Below, piece by piece: positions 15,277 to 24,165 of a stretch of DNA of 32,087 nt. A model generated the notes under the pieces. The model had not been told where the DNA came from, did not search any database, and was given only the letters and a program-made list of their open reading frames with translations. This DNA is from a bacterium (GTDB lineage Bacteria; B130-G9): NCBI GenBank assembly GCA_021160245.1, contig JAGHCW010000046.1:1-32087 (forward strand), written 5' to 3'. Both the position numbers and the translations under genes were made by a program. The number at the start of each line of letters is the position of its first letter. Position 1 is the stretch's first letter.

Positions 15277-16302
15277 ATGGATGACTCGAAGATCAAGCAA
15301 TTTCTAAAGATGCTCCGCCTCGACGCCGCTATCACTTACGAAAGGGCGAGGCGCGTTTTGGGGCGTGAGTTCAATCCGCTTGCTAACTTGCCCCTGAAGG
15401 TCTTCGCGGCCCTTCTGGCCATATTCCTCTGGATGCTCGCCACAATGGCGAACAAGGAAAATATCAGGATGCCGTCAACTCTCAGGTTCACGGGCCTCTC
15501 TTCTGAGCTTCTGATTCTTGAGCAAACCACTGAGCGACTCGATGTGACAGTGAGAGGCACTGCGAAAGCGATCGATTCCCTGACCGCGGATCAAATAAAT
15601 CTCACTTACGATCTCTCAGGAATTACAGCGCCTCGGGAGTTTGCAGTAACGATTCTTCCGGAAAACATCTCCACGCCGCCGGGTACTGAGGTTGTATCGG
15701 TCATGCCATCATCGGTCGTGGTCAACATCGGTCGAAAAAGCACGGTTACCGTTCCCGTGAGAGTTGAGGTGAAGGGCAAACCCGCGCCGGACTTCCGGAT
15801 AGTTGACATGAGTGCTGAGCCGAAATTCGTCCAGCTGCAAGGCCCCGAATCGGTGCTGTCCAACGTGAAGGAGGTCAAGGCGGAACCAATCAGTGTCGAG
15901 GGCGCAAGACAGCCATTCACAAGCAAGGCGTATCTGATCCCCATTCATCAGCTGGTCAGTTTTGTGAACAATAAAAGCGTGATTGTGAGGGTCGATATTA
16001 GCGAGAAAGTCAAGATCAAGATGCTCTATTCAATTCCAATTCAACAGATCCCTCCTGAGCGAGTCGTGAAGATGATCCCATCCAAAATCAATGTGGAGAT
16101 ACGTGGGCCGGTCTCCGTTCTTCGAGACGTGAAGCAGGAGGAAATAGTGGGAATAATCGATGTGATGGACCTAAGGCCCGGCACATATCTGCGCACGCCC
16201 AGATTGAGCCTTCCAGAAAGAACATCCGTGAAGAGTAGAGACCCGGACAAAGTGACCATTATCATAAAAAACAAAGACGTTGGAGGCGCCAAAAATGACT
16301 GA
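15277..16302 (+). CDS. YbbR-like domain membrane protein
   Basis: A 341-residue protein with a basic N-terminal region, one transmembrane segment (about residues 40-57, LPLKVFAALLAIFLWMLATM), and three to four beta-rich repeats outside, recognisable by repeated P-x-x-V-x-(V/I)-x-G-P (for example LQGPESVLSNV and VEIRGPVSVLRDV). YbbR/CdaR proteins usually sit beside the diadenylate cyclase gene cdaA and regulate it. Here no cdaA is adjacent; instead the gene follows panD and overlaps pdxJ by 8 bases. The neighbourhood therefore gives no direct support for c-di-AMP control, although cdaA may lie elsewhere. Confidence 0.82.
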   Translation: MDDSKIKQFLKMLRLDAAITYERARRVLGREFNPLANLPLKVFAALLAIFLWMLATMANKENIRMPSTLRFTGLSSELLILEQTTERLDVTVRGTAKAIDSLTADQINLTYDLSGITAPREFAVTILPENISTPPGTEVVSVMPSSVVVNIGRKSTVTVPVRVEVKGKPAPDFRIVDMSAEPKFVQLQGPESVLSNVKEVKAEPISVEGARQPFTSKAYLIPIHQLVSFVNNKSVIVRVDISEKVKIKMLYSIPIQQIPPERVVKMIPSKINVEIRGPVSVLRDVKQEEIVGIIDVMDLRPGTYLRTPRLSLPERTSVKSRDPDKVTIIIKNKDVGGAKND

Positions 16303-17005
16303 CCTCTGTGTCAATATCGATCATGTTGCGACAATAAGAGAGGCGAGACGAACCTTTGAGCCCGATCCTGTCTTCGCAGCTTCCATAGTTCATCTCGCGG
16401 GCGCGGCCGGCATCACAATTCACCTTCGGGAAGACAGACGCCACATAAAAGACCGCGATCTGCGTCTCATTCGGGATGTCTGCCAGATAAAGCTCAATCT
16501 CGAGATGGCGGCGACCGATGAGATGGCCCAAATCGCCTGCGACGTTCATCCTGATCAGATAACACTTGTTCCCGAAGGCCGGCAGGAAGTCACAACGGAG
16601 GGCGGCCTCGACGTTGTGACGAATCGCGATGCGGTCAAAAAGACGCTTGATGCCGCAAAAGAAAAAGGAATCGAGACGAGCCTCTTCATCGACCCAAACC
16701 GGGCCCAGATTGACGCCTCAAAGGCTGTCGGGGCGAACGCTATTGAGATACACACTGGCGAATATGCCAATGCCAACTCAAAGGCTGCCCGGGCCAAGGA
16801 GCTTGCCACCATCGCGGATGCCACCTTCTACGCCGACAGCATCGGGCTTGAGGTCTATGCAGGCCACGGCCTGACCTACTACAACGTGGTTCCCATCTCG
16901 CAAATCGGCCAGATTCAGGAGCTGAACATCGGGCACAGCATCATCGCGCGCGCCGTCCTCGTCGGCCTCGACCAAGCAATATCGGAAATGCTCCTGCTGC
17001 TGTAA
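16295..17005 (+). CDS. pdxJ: Pyridoxine 5'-phosphate synthase
   Basis: PdxJ closes the pyridine ring from 1-deoxyxylulose 5-phosphate and aminoacetone phosphate in DXP-dependent vitamin B6 synthesis. Motifs run along the TIM barrel: LCVNIDHVATIREAR, IHLREDRRHI, QEVTTEGGLDV, SLFIDP, IEIHTGEYA, AGHGLTYYNV and ELNIGHSIIARAV. The ATG at 16295 is used because GGAGG lies 8 bases upstream; this start overlaps the ybbR stop. The 236-residue length is normal. A Gly replaces the second residue of the usual PE-R-R/K-x-E segment (VPEGRQE). It is the last gene of the operon and converges on AOR with 17 bases between stops. Confidence 0.96.
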   Translation: MTDLCVNIDHVATIREARRTFEPDPVFAASIVHLAGAAGITIHLREDRRHIKDRDLRLIRDVCQIKLNLEMAATDEMAQIACDVHPDQITLVPEGRQEVTTEGGLDVVTNRDAVKKTLDAAKEKGIETSLFIDPNRAQIDASKAVGANAIEIHTGEYANANSKAARAKELATIADATFYADSIGLEVYAGHGLTYYNVVPISQIGQIQELNIGHSIIARAVLVGLDQAISEMLLLL

Positions 17006-17022
17006 TCGGCGTGCGTGAACGC

Positions 17023-18924
17023 TCAGACCAGATCGAGCAGCTCATCGTCGATGCCAAGTTCGCGCAACCTCGCGGCAAGAGGCGCGCCGGTCGTCCCGTC
17101 GAGACCGGAGATCGAACGGAACTCCAAGAGCATCCGCTCGAAATCCTCCTGTGACATGCTGTGTCCCTTGAACTTGCCCCCGGGCATCGGCTCGAAATAT
17201 CGCTTCGGCAGAGCGTCTTGCGCCGCGGCGCCGCGACCGGCAAGCCAAAGCCGCTCGATTGTAGATATTCTGTGGCCCACATCCTCAAGCTCCGAGACGC
17301 TGAATGTAAGTCCGGTCGAATGGTGGATCAGCTCGGCAAGCTCCTTTAAGCCCAGAAGATCGGGGCTGTTGAACTTAACGAGAAACCTGCACATACCAAT
17401 CGCATCGCAAACGGCATAAAGCCCCTCCGAGTGCCGGACCATTCGCGCCTTGCCTAACGTGGAACCCGGCGCATCTCCAACGTCCTCGCCATAAATCGCC
17501 CGTAGTTCTTTCTTACTAAGACCAAGCGCCTCAAACGTCGGCCGCGACCTGAGATGATCGGCGCCTCGAGTCGATGTAGCCACGCCGAGCGCAAATCCCG
17601 CGTATGCCCGGACATCAACGGGGTCCGATTGAATGAGCATCTTCGACCAGATCATCGCGTCCTCCGCGGCGGCCCCATAACGCTCACAGAATGCCCTCGG
17701 CCCCCCAGCAAGCACATCGCCGAAGCCCTGCCGCCTTGCTATCTGGTCAATGATCTGCAAGACCATGTCATCGTCGCCCCAGCCGAGGCGCAGGCCGCCG
17801 GTGTCCTGCTCGGTTATGATGCCTTTCTGGAAGAGCTCGATTGCGGCGCCCAGCAGGTTCCCCACGGTGCAGGAGTCGATGCCGAGGCGATTGAGCTTGT
17901 GGTTGATAGCAAGGACGGCCGCCGGATCGGCTATCCCGAGGACCGGCCCGAGGCTGCCTAGCGTGCCATATTCTATGCCGGCGCCTCGTGTGCCGGCGTA
18001 TTTGCCCTCGCGGACCATGAAGCTGTGCTGGCATCGAACCTGACATGAGAAGCAGCCGTCTCTTTTCGCATAAAAGTCGCTGATGAGTTTCGCTGAGCGG
18101 AGCGCATTGGCATTCGGAAGGCTCGCGGATGTCGCATTCTTAGTTCTAATCAAGCCCATTCGGCTGTGAATATCATAAAGGAACGATGTGCCTCGCTTGC
18201 CTAGGTGCTTTGCGACATCAACAGCAAGGACGATCTTCTGAAGACGCTTTATGAGCTCAATATAGCCCTGGCGGTCAAAAAGATCGTCCAGTTGATTATG
18301 CCTCAAGCCGATTGCCACGATGGCCTTTAGACGCTTCGCGCCCATCGTGCAGCCGAGCCCGGTCCGCGAGGCAGCGTGTCGTCCCAAACTCCTGACTTGG
18401 GCAAATCGCACGAGATTCTCGCCCCCAGGGCCTATTACAAGCGCTTCAGCACTCGGACCGAAGTGAACTTTCAGCGACTCGTACGTCTCGAAGGCGTCCT
18501 GTCCCCAAAGCCACGCGCCATCCTGAATCGTGGCGCTATCGCCCTGTAGAACGACGATGCCGGGCACCTTGAGCTCGCCGGTTATCAAAAGATGATCAAA
18601 GGACGTTCCACGCATCGCGGCACAGAATCTGCCCCCTATATTCGAATCGCCGAGTAGGCCCGATTCGGGCGATATTCCTGTGATTGACGTTCTGGCAAGT
18701 GAGATTCCCGGGACTCCGGATAGCAGACCATTCCCGATGATTAGGGGCGCTTCGGGGGATAGGGGATCGAGCCCCGGCCTTGCATATTTAAGCAGCGCCA
18801 GCATGTTGATGCCACGACCGCCGAGTAGCATCCGACGCGCCTTCATCGGTATCGGGCGAACCCAGACCTCGCCTCTTTTGAGGTCAACGTGCGCGGTCTT
18901 CCTATCTATAAATGCAGCTTCCAC
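17023..18924 (-). CDS. Aldehyde:ferredoxin oxidoreductase (tungstopterin)
   Basis: AOR-family enzymes oxidise aldehydes to acids with ferredoxin, or run in reverse, using a tungsten bis-pterin cofactor and one [4Fe-4S] cluster. The 633-residue protein has the N-terminal pterin domain with GGRGINM, NIGGRFCAAMRG and GLGCTMGAKRLKAIV, and the cluster ligands Cys 291, 294 and 298 (C-x2-C-x3-C) plus Cys 512 in CDAIGMC; Asp 507 keeps the D-x2-G-x-C spacing of the family. Cofactor sites are therefore complete. The start is GTG, with GGAGG 12 bases upstream, rather far. No ferredoxin, tungstate transporter or moa gene is nearby, so the substrate stays open. The gene points to anaerobic metabolism. Confidence 0.92.
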   Translation of the reverse strand: MEAAFIDRKTAHVDLKRGEVWVRPIPMKARRMLLGGRGINMLALLKYARPGLDPLSPEAPLIIGNGLLSGVPGISLARTSITGISPESGLLGDSNIGGRFCAAMRGTSFDHLLITGELKVPGIVVLQGDSATIQDGAWLWGQDAFETYESLKVHFGPSAEALVIGPGGENLVRFAQVRSLGRHAASRTGLGCTMGAKRLKAIVAIGLRHNQLDDLFDRQGYIELIKRLQKIVLAVDVAKHLGKRGTSFLYDIHSRMGLIRTKNATSASLPNANALRSAKLISDFYAKRDGCFSCQVRCQHSFMVREGKYAGTRGAGIEYGTLGSLGPVLGIADPAAVLAINHKLNRLGIDSCTVGNLLGAAIELFQKGIITEQDTGGLRLGWGDDDMVLQIIDQIARRQGFGDVLAGGPRAFCERYGAAAEDAMIWSKMLIQSDPVDVRAYAGFALGVATSTRGADHLRSRPTFEALGLSKKELRAIYGEDVGDAPGSTLGKARMVRHSEGLYAVCDAIGMCRFLVKFNSPDLLGLKELAELIHHSTGLTFSVSELEDVGHRISTIERLWLAGRGAAAQDALPKRYFEPMPGGKFKGHSMSQEDFERMLLEFRSISGLDGTTGAPLAARLRELGIDDELLDLV

Positions 18925-19236
18925 GTTCCGGATATGCCTCCTGTCTCAATGTCAAGGATGCTCCTGCGCTCAATAGGCGGGTACTACTTTGGAGTGCGGC
19001 GGCTTGACACCGCTCTTGATCGCCGCGGCTTGACGCGGCGCCACCTCTTATGAATAAGCCATGACTTAGCAGTTCCCACCTTTCGTGCGGGCAAAACACT
19101 TCATTAGCAGTGGCGCCTGGCCACCACAAAAGAAAGCGGCGTCCAGCCGCGCAGTTCATAATCGCCCTGCATCCCAGCTCATGCGCAATCGAACTCCACA
19201 TCGAGCGCGCTAGCTAGGGCTGCGGACAGGTAGCAC
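18925..19236. repeat. Non-coding region with GC-rich palindromes (REP-like)
   Basis: This 312-base gap between AOR and the first O-antigen-ligase-like gene has no credible gene. It contains short perfect palindromes: CGCCGCG/CGCGGCG at 19021-19040 with loop GCTTGA, GTGGC/GCCAC at 19110-19124, and GCGGC/GCCGC at 19136-19150. The motif CGGCTTGAC occurs twice (near 19000 and 19026), and a related inverse copy lies at about 19137-19149. The pattern is that of decayed repetitive extragenic palindromes; it could also hold the AOR promoter. Confidence 0.55.
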
Positions 19237-21636
19237 CTAACGCAGCCCCTTTCCCGGGGCCGGCCCGCTTGCAGCCCTCTTCTTCTTAGCACGCTCCAGG
19301 GCATCTAAGAATCTCCGGTCACGGCTGATCTCATAAAGCGCCTGATACTGCTCTGAGGCGCAGTCCCAATCGCCCTCGCTCTCGCACAAACTCGCCAGAT
19401 TTACCCGCGCCGAGATGTGCTCCGGGATTATCGAGATGGCCCTCTCAAAAAACTCCCTGGCCTTCGCCACATCATTGAGTGAGTAATAAACCGTGCCCAG
19501 ATTGTTCAGAACCTTGATATTGTCGTCCCGTATCTTCAAACAGCTCTCGTAAATATCTCTGGCCTTTGTAAGATATTCCCTCGCCTTAGCCTGATCTCCA
19601 CCTTCTTTGGTTATCTGCTCCCCAATATGCTGAAAGATGAGTCCTCTATTGAAGAGCGGCGTTGCGTTCTCAGGCTCAATCTTGTGCGCCTTCTGGTACT
19701 GGTTCATCGCCGCCTCGAAGTCGCCGAGCTCTCTGTAAGCGTTACCAAGCCTGATCATAGCGTCAACATAAAGCGGGTTGAGCTCAAGAGCGCGATTGAA
19801 CTGCAGAAGAGACTCTGAGAACTTGGCTTGGTTGTAAAGCACGGTGCCATAATGGTTCACGATATGATCAAAATATGGAGCGAGCTTGACCGCCATCTTG
19901 TCATCAACCTCGGCTATGCCGAAATTCTGCGCGATGTTCTCGACGATAGCAGAGAAATATCGCACCTCATAGGCTCGAGGCTGCGCCCAAACGGCCTTCC
20001 GCAGATGTTCCAGGGACTTGTCTATGTTGAACTTGTATTCCTCCGCCGTCTCAACCCCGTGAGCCATTGCCTCAAAGTATTGGCCCTTGCCGAAATGATA
20101 ATTGCCTAAAAGGCCTCGAATCGGGATCGTCAGACCCGCGAGCAGGATAACGACGAGCAGTATCCGCAAAAGCCCCATTCCGCTTGTGCTGCTTGATGAT
20201 TGCATCTTCTGGCCGTCTTGCGAACTGCGCTCTGTGACCTTGCCAAATACGTCAACTATCTTGGTCTGCAAACAAGGGCGGAAGCTGCCAGTTCTTATGC
20301 CATAGACTGCTGCAAAGAGACCGAGCGTAACCCAAAATGCGTGCGCCGAGCCCGGCATCTGCAAGTTTGAGGAGAAGAACGAATGGACGAATGTCGCCGA
20401 GATACCGCCCAGAAGTCCTAGCGAGGCGGCCCTCAAGAAGCCATCGTCTGAGAGCTTCATCGTCCTTATGGCCATCTTCAGGACAACAAGGATCAAAAAT
20501 ATCCACGCCGCGAAGCCTAAAACGCCCAGTTCAACGGCAGTCTGCACGTAGTCATTGTGAGCCTTGTGAATTACCTTGTCCCAGCCGGTGTTACGGCGCT
20601 CCTCAACTGTCCTGTATTTCGGATAGACTATCTGGAAATTGCCGATGCCAGCCCCCTGCGGCTCCTCCTTCGCAATCCTGAGAGAGCTCTTCCACACAAG
20701 AAACCTAAATTGCGTCGGCATGTCCTTCAGGTCGAATATGGTACCGAACTTGTGGGCAACACTCTTTCCCTCATCATCCTTGATGAATGGACTTGCCGCG
20801 GCAAAGACGACTACGGCGATGAGTCCCACAATCAGGAAGACCTTTCGATGAGGCGAGACGAGAAGCATAACGCCAATAGCTGCGGCAGTGCCCACCCAGG
20901 CGCCGCGGCAGAAGGTGATGCCGAGGAAGGCAATTGATACGACCGCACATAGAGCAAGGACTGCCGCCATGAGCCATGATTTGCGCCATCGGCCGATGCC
21001 CCATGCGGCCATGCTGAGAACCAAAGGCACTATAACCACAAGATACTGCCCGGCGAAGTTCGCATGGCCGAACGTCGAGCAGTAAGTCTCCCTATCGTAA
21101 GTATCAAGCCCGGGCTCAATCCGCTGCAATCCCAAGGCATGCAGAACGGAATTGAGCGAGGTCATGGGTTGGGACTTGTAAAAATACTGCATGATGCCGA
21201 TGACCGAGACGATAATGGCGACCGCGAGTATGACGGGTATCACTTTCTGAAGAGCGGCCTTTGTTCGGATCACGTTCGGGATAACAAGGAAGAATGCCGC
21301 TGTCGTCAGCAGAAAGAAGATACGATCGAAGCCCGCATAGGGATTTGCCGCAAAGAGGAGCGAGATAACGCCGCTGCCAACGTATGCGGCCACCGGAATG
21401 CCCAATGGTGTGATACAAATCCTCGCCGTCTCTTTCCCGGTCAACCCCAGCAGAAAGAACACAAAAAGAGCAAGCCCCAGCGCCTCAACGGCCACGTACT
21501 TAGTCGCCGTGTAGATGTCATAAGCCTGGAAATCGAAGTAAAGAGGAACCACCACAATGGACACAAGGAAAGTCAAGAAGGCCAGTCGTTGCGAATAGAC
21601 CAACCGGGGGATAGCGGAGAATATGCTTCTGGACAT
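19237..21636 (-). CDS. O-antigen ligase/polymerase-like membrane protein with TPR tail
   Basis: A 799-residue protein. Residues about 15-460 form some 11-12 transmembrane segments of the Wzy_C (WaaL/Wzy/PglL) type; signature segments are TFGHANFAGQYL, ITFCRGAWVG and the large periplasmic loop motif HKAHNDYVQTAVELG, where the His-x-x-Asn-Asp group is typical of O-antigen ligases. After another membrane segment (about 492-510) the C-terminal 260 residues are tetratricopeptide repeats, seen as LGNAYRELGDFEAAMNQYQKA and similar 34-residue units, likely periplasmic. Such proteins transfer or polymerise undecaprenyl-linked glycans; the acceptor is unknown. It lies 23 bases downstream of a paralogue on the same strand. 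Confidence 0.82.
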   Translation of the reverse strand: MSRSIFSAIPRLVYSQRLAFLTFLVSIVVVPLYFDFQAYDIYTATKYVAVEALGLALFVFFLLGLTGKETARICITPLGIPVAAYVGSGVISLLFAANPYAGFDRIFFLLTTAAFFLVIPNVIRTKAALQKVIPVILAVAIIVSVIGIMQYFYKSQPMTSLNSVLHALGLQRIEPGLDTYDRETYCSTFGHANFAGQYLVVIVPLVLSMAAWGIGRWRKSWLMAAVLALCAVVSIAFLGITFCRGAWVGTAAAIGVMLLVSPHRKVFLIVGLIAVVVFAAASPFIKDDEGKSVAHKFGTIFDLKDMPTQFRFLVWKSSLRIAKEEPQGAGIGNFQIVYPKYRTVEERRNTGWDKVIHKAHNDYVQTAVELGVLGFAAWIFLILVVLKMAIRTMKLSDDGFLRAASLGLLGGISATFVHSFFSSNLQMPGSAHAFWVTLGLFAAVYGIRTGSFRPCLQTKIVDVFGKVTERSSQDGQKMQSSSSTSGMGLLRILLVVILLAGLTIPIRGLLGNYHFGKGQYFEAMAHGVETAEEYKFNIDKSLEHLRKAVWAQPRAYEVRYFSAIVENIAQNFGIAEVDDKMAVKLAPYFDHIVNHYGTVLYNQAKFSESLLQFNRALELNPLYVDAMIRLGNAYRELGDFEAAMNQYQKAHKIEPENATPLFNRGLIFQHIGEQITKEGGDQAKAREYLTKARDIYESCLKIRDDNIKVLNNLGTVYYSLNDVAKAREFFERAISIIPEHISARVNLASLCESEGDWDCASEQYQALYEISRDRRFLDALERAKKKRAASGPAPGKGLR

Positions 21637-21659
21637 CTGACCGCCTAAGCTCTGGTTTA

Positions 21660-24005
21660 TTATCTAGATTTCAATATCCGATCAAGGGTCGCTTTTACCG
21701 TTCTAAGGTCTGGCTTTATCTTAAGGGCGATCTTATAGTGCCTTATCGCCTTGTCAATCTCTCCTCGCCTCTCGAACAGGCGCGCGAGGTTCAGGTGCGG
21801 TTCAAAAAGCCCAGGATCAAGCTCCGTTGCCTTCTCGAGCTGCGTAATTGCCTCGTCTTCCCTCCCCATCAAAAGGAGCGCTGTCCCGAGATTGCTGAAG
21901 AGATTCGCGTCATCAGGATTCATCTCAATCGCAACTCGCAGAAGCTCCACCGCCTCGCCAAACTCCCCACGAGCGGCAAGTGTTTCGGCCAGTTTCGACG
22001 TCGCCACGGGATGCCCGGGCGAGAGCGCTAGGGCCTTTCGGAAGGCGGCTTCACCCTCCTCGAACCTTCGGAGCGAGAGCAGCGTCGCGCCGAGGTTAAG
22101 CCAGGCTTCCTTGAACGTGGCATCGATGGCAACAGCTCGCTCGAAAGCCGCAAGAGCCTCGATAAGCGAGCCCGGATCTCTCCTCTTCCCCGCCCTTTGG
22201 GAGTAGGCGACTCCAATGTTGTTCTGAACCTGAGGCCAAAATGGAGCGAGCGACTTGCCCGGCTCCAGAACGTCGATTGCCTGCTGATATTCCTCGTCTG
22301 CCAGATGGAGGTTACCAAGGAGTATCCTCGGTTCTACGTAGTAGTTCGCACGCTCAATTGATGCTCTCAATGCCACTTTGGCATCCGCTGTCCTGTCCTG
22401 ACGAGACAGCCGACGCCCCTTATTAAACTCATAATCCGAGACTAAAAAACTGATAGGGCGAACTAAGAGCAGAATACCCAGCACGGCAAGCCCAAATATG
22501 ATGACCGGCTTGGCAACGGGGCTTATCCGAATGGATGGACGGGCTGGAAAGCCCGTCCTACCCATTGGGGAGTCCGACGATGGAGAGCCCGTCCTGCACG
22601 GTGCGGCCGTTGTAGCCCAGAGAACTACCATGTTCAGGACGATTACAGTTGATGAGGCGGGCGCGGTAAAATTGCCGCTGAAGAATGCGTGGACGAGCGA
22701 GGCGAAGATGCCGCTTGCAGCGCCGATTGCGAGTGGGGGAATCCCGCCCACCGAGCCCCGTTTGAGAATTATTTTGAAGAGAGGCCGGAATACCGCTATG
22801 CCCAGGATGAGCGAGGCGATAATCCCCACAATGCCCGTCTCGCAGGCGATCTTAATGTAGTCGTTATGAGGCGATCTGACGCTCACTTTCTCGCCCGCGA
22901 TCTTGTGCTCGTCCGGCAGGCGAACGGCGGGGTAGTAAAGAGAAAATGCGCCACAACCGACGCCAAATAGAGGGTGCTGCTTGATCATCTCAATCGCCCC
23001 CTGCCAAAGCTTTAGCCTGAACGCAATCGGCGCATCTGAGAGATTGAGTGATTCCCCGGCCTTTTCGATGGCTGTTGTGCCTCGTTCACGTTGCAGCAGC
23101 GAGAACGAGAGTGCTCCGGTGGCGATAACAATCAGAGCGAAGAGGACGCCAGCCGCCTTTGGATAAAAGACGGGCTTTACTGCCTGTCCGGTGTCCGACG
23201 GGCTTTCCAGCCTGTCGGTGTGGGATGGGCTTTCCGGCCTGTCGGGTGTAGGGCGGGCTTTGCTGCCAGTCCTTCTAATGTGCAACGCAAATAAAATCGC
23301 GAAAACAAACACAGAGACCAGCATCCCAAGCCACGCGCCTCGGCTAAATGTAATGCAAAGAAAGGCGAGTATAGCGCAGCTGGCGGCAAGCGGAGCTATC
23401 GCTCTGGCAATTGCCCCCCTAAGAAGCAGCTGTGCGACCAGAGCAAGGCCCAATGGGAACACACCAATCAGATACTGCCCGGCGAAATTATCATGCCCAA
23501 GCGTCGCCCCGAACATCTCGAAACCATAGCTGTCGTGGATTGGAGGAAATATCGAGCCAGTGAGAAAGTGGAGAATCCCAAGAGCAGATATGATCGCGGC
23601 GGCCCAGAGCGAGAAGCTAGCAAGAAACTCAACTTTCGCGCCTCGCACTGCGCCGGCGCCCGCGAGAAGCAGCATGGCCAGGGCTGAGATTCGCAAGAAC
23701 TCGTTTAAGGACACACCCGGATTGACCGTGCCCGGAATGGATAGTAGCTGCGCGACAAGGACAAGGGTGACCGGGACAATAAGTTGTCGCGGAAGCCAGC
23801 TGTATTGCTCTCGAAAAGACAGGATGATGGCCAGAATTGCGACAGCGCCGAATATGGCGAGCGAGGTATTTTTGATCGTGATATAACCGTCCGACGTGAG
23901 CGTGTTGGTGAATATCAAGGGTATCACGACCGAGGCGCTCAGCAGAACGACAACGGCTAGCTTGGTGTCCAATCGGCCCTTGATTGCCAGCGGATTACTA
24001 TCCAT
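21660..24005 (-). CDS. O-antigen ligase/polymerase-like membrane protein with TPR tail and REP-like insertions
   Basis: A 781-residue paralogue of the downstream gene. Shared marks are ATLGHDNFAGQYL, ITFSRGAWLGML and SPHNDYIKIACETG in the Wzy_C domain, then a C-terminal TPR domain (for example AWLNLGATLLSLRRFEEGEA). Two segments absent from the paralogue stand out: residues about 244-279 (Pro/Ser/Asp-rich, RPESPSHTDRLESPSDTG) and about 468-490 (RTGSPSSDSP, RTGFPARPS). Both are encoded by short DNA repeats with GACGGGCTTT-type cores and lie in loops between membrane segments, so the frame survives. Tandem arrangement suggests duplication, with possible division between ligase and polymerase roles. 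The ATG at 24005 has GAGGGG about 12 bases upstream, a weak SD. Confidence 0.82.
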   Translation of the reverse strand: MDSNPLAIKGRLDTKLAVVVLLSASVVIPLIFTNTLTSDGYITIKNTSLAIFGAVAILAIILSFREQYSWLPRQLIVPVTLVLVAQLLSIPGTVNPGVSLNEFLRISALAMLLLAGAGAVRGAKVEFLASFSLWAAAIISALGILHFLTGSIFPPIHDSYGFEMFGATLGHDNFAGQYLIGVFPLGLALVAQLLLRGAIARAIAPLAASCAILAFLCITFSRGAWLGMLVSVFVFAILFALHIRRTGSKARPTPDRPESPSHTDRLESPSDTGQAVKPVFYPKAAGVLFALIVIATGALSFSLLQRERGTTAIEKAGESLNLSDAPIAFRLKLWQGAIEMIKQHPLFGVGCGAFSLYYPAVRLPDEHKIAGEKVSVRSPHNDYIKIACETGIVGIIASLILGIAVFRPLFKIILKRGSVGGIPPLAIGAASGIFASLVHAFFSGNFTAPASSTVIVLNMVVLWATTAAPCRTGSPSSDSPMGRTGFPARPSIRISPVAKPVIIFGLAVLGILLLVRPISFLVSDYEFNKGRRLSRQDRTADAKVALRASIERANYYVEPRILLGNLHLADEEYQQAIDVLEPGKSLAPFWPQVQNNIGVAYSQRAGKRRDPGSLIEALAAFERAVAIDATFKEAWLNLGATLLSLRRFEEGEAAFRKALALSPGHPVATSKLAETLAARGEFGEAVELLRVAIEMNPDDANLFSNLGTALLLMGREDEAITQLEKATELDPGLFEPHLNLARLFERRGEIDKAIRHYKIALKIKPDLRTVKATLDRILKSR
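22537..22600. repeat. REP-like palindromic repeat inside coding sequence (site 1)
   Basis: GGACGGGCT and AGCCCGTCC (22537-22558) form a perfect 9-base inverted repeat around GGAA, followed by TACCCA; a second partial copy (GGAGAGCCCGTCC) lies just downstream. It sits inside the second Wzy_C/TPR gene, between transmembrane regions, and is translated in frame. The core is the same as in the four-unit cluster at 23169-23275. Confidence 0.75.
23169..23275. repeat. Four tandem REP-like units inside coding sequence (site 2)
   Basis: Four units with core (C/T)GGGCTTT begin at 23171, 23199, 23226 and 23254, spaced 28, 27 and 28 bases, each followed by a (C/G)CCTGTC-like half that completes a small palindrome. 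Because of the 28-base steps successive units are read in different frames, so the repetition exists at DNA level, not protein level. There are no unique spacers, so it is not a CRISPR. Confidence 0.75.
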
Positions 24006-24165
24006 GCCCTATTTCACCCCTCATTCGTCGGGAATTGCCCAACAGCCCTATTCACTATCAAAGACCATACAGTCGCCCATAAACCCCAGTCCATTCACAT
24101 CGTAAGCCCGGGACCGAAATACCCCGGCGGCTGTCGAGGCTGCCATGCCCGGACGGCTTGTATTG

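Noticed and set aside
18902-19201. Minus-strand frame upstream of AOR, 99 codons
   Set aside because: No SD, no motif, and it runs through the palindrome cluster; it also overlaps the AOR start.
21064-21648. Plus-strand frame of 194 codons
   Set aside because: Antisense to the O-antigen-ligase-like gene; highly charged composition is the shadow of membrane segments and there is no SD.
23169-23275. Possible short CRISPR array
   Set aside because: Units follow each other directly every 27-28 bases with no unique spacers, and no cas gene is present.
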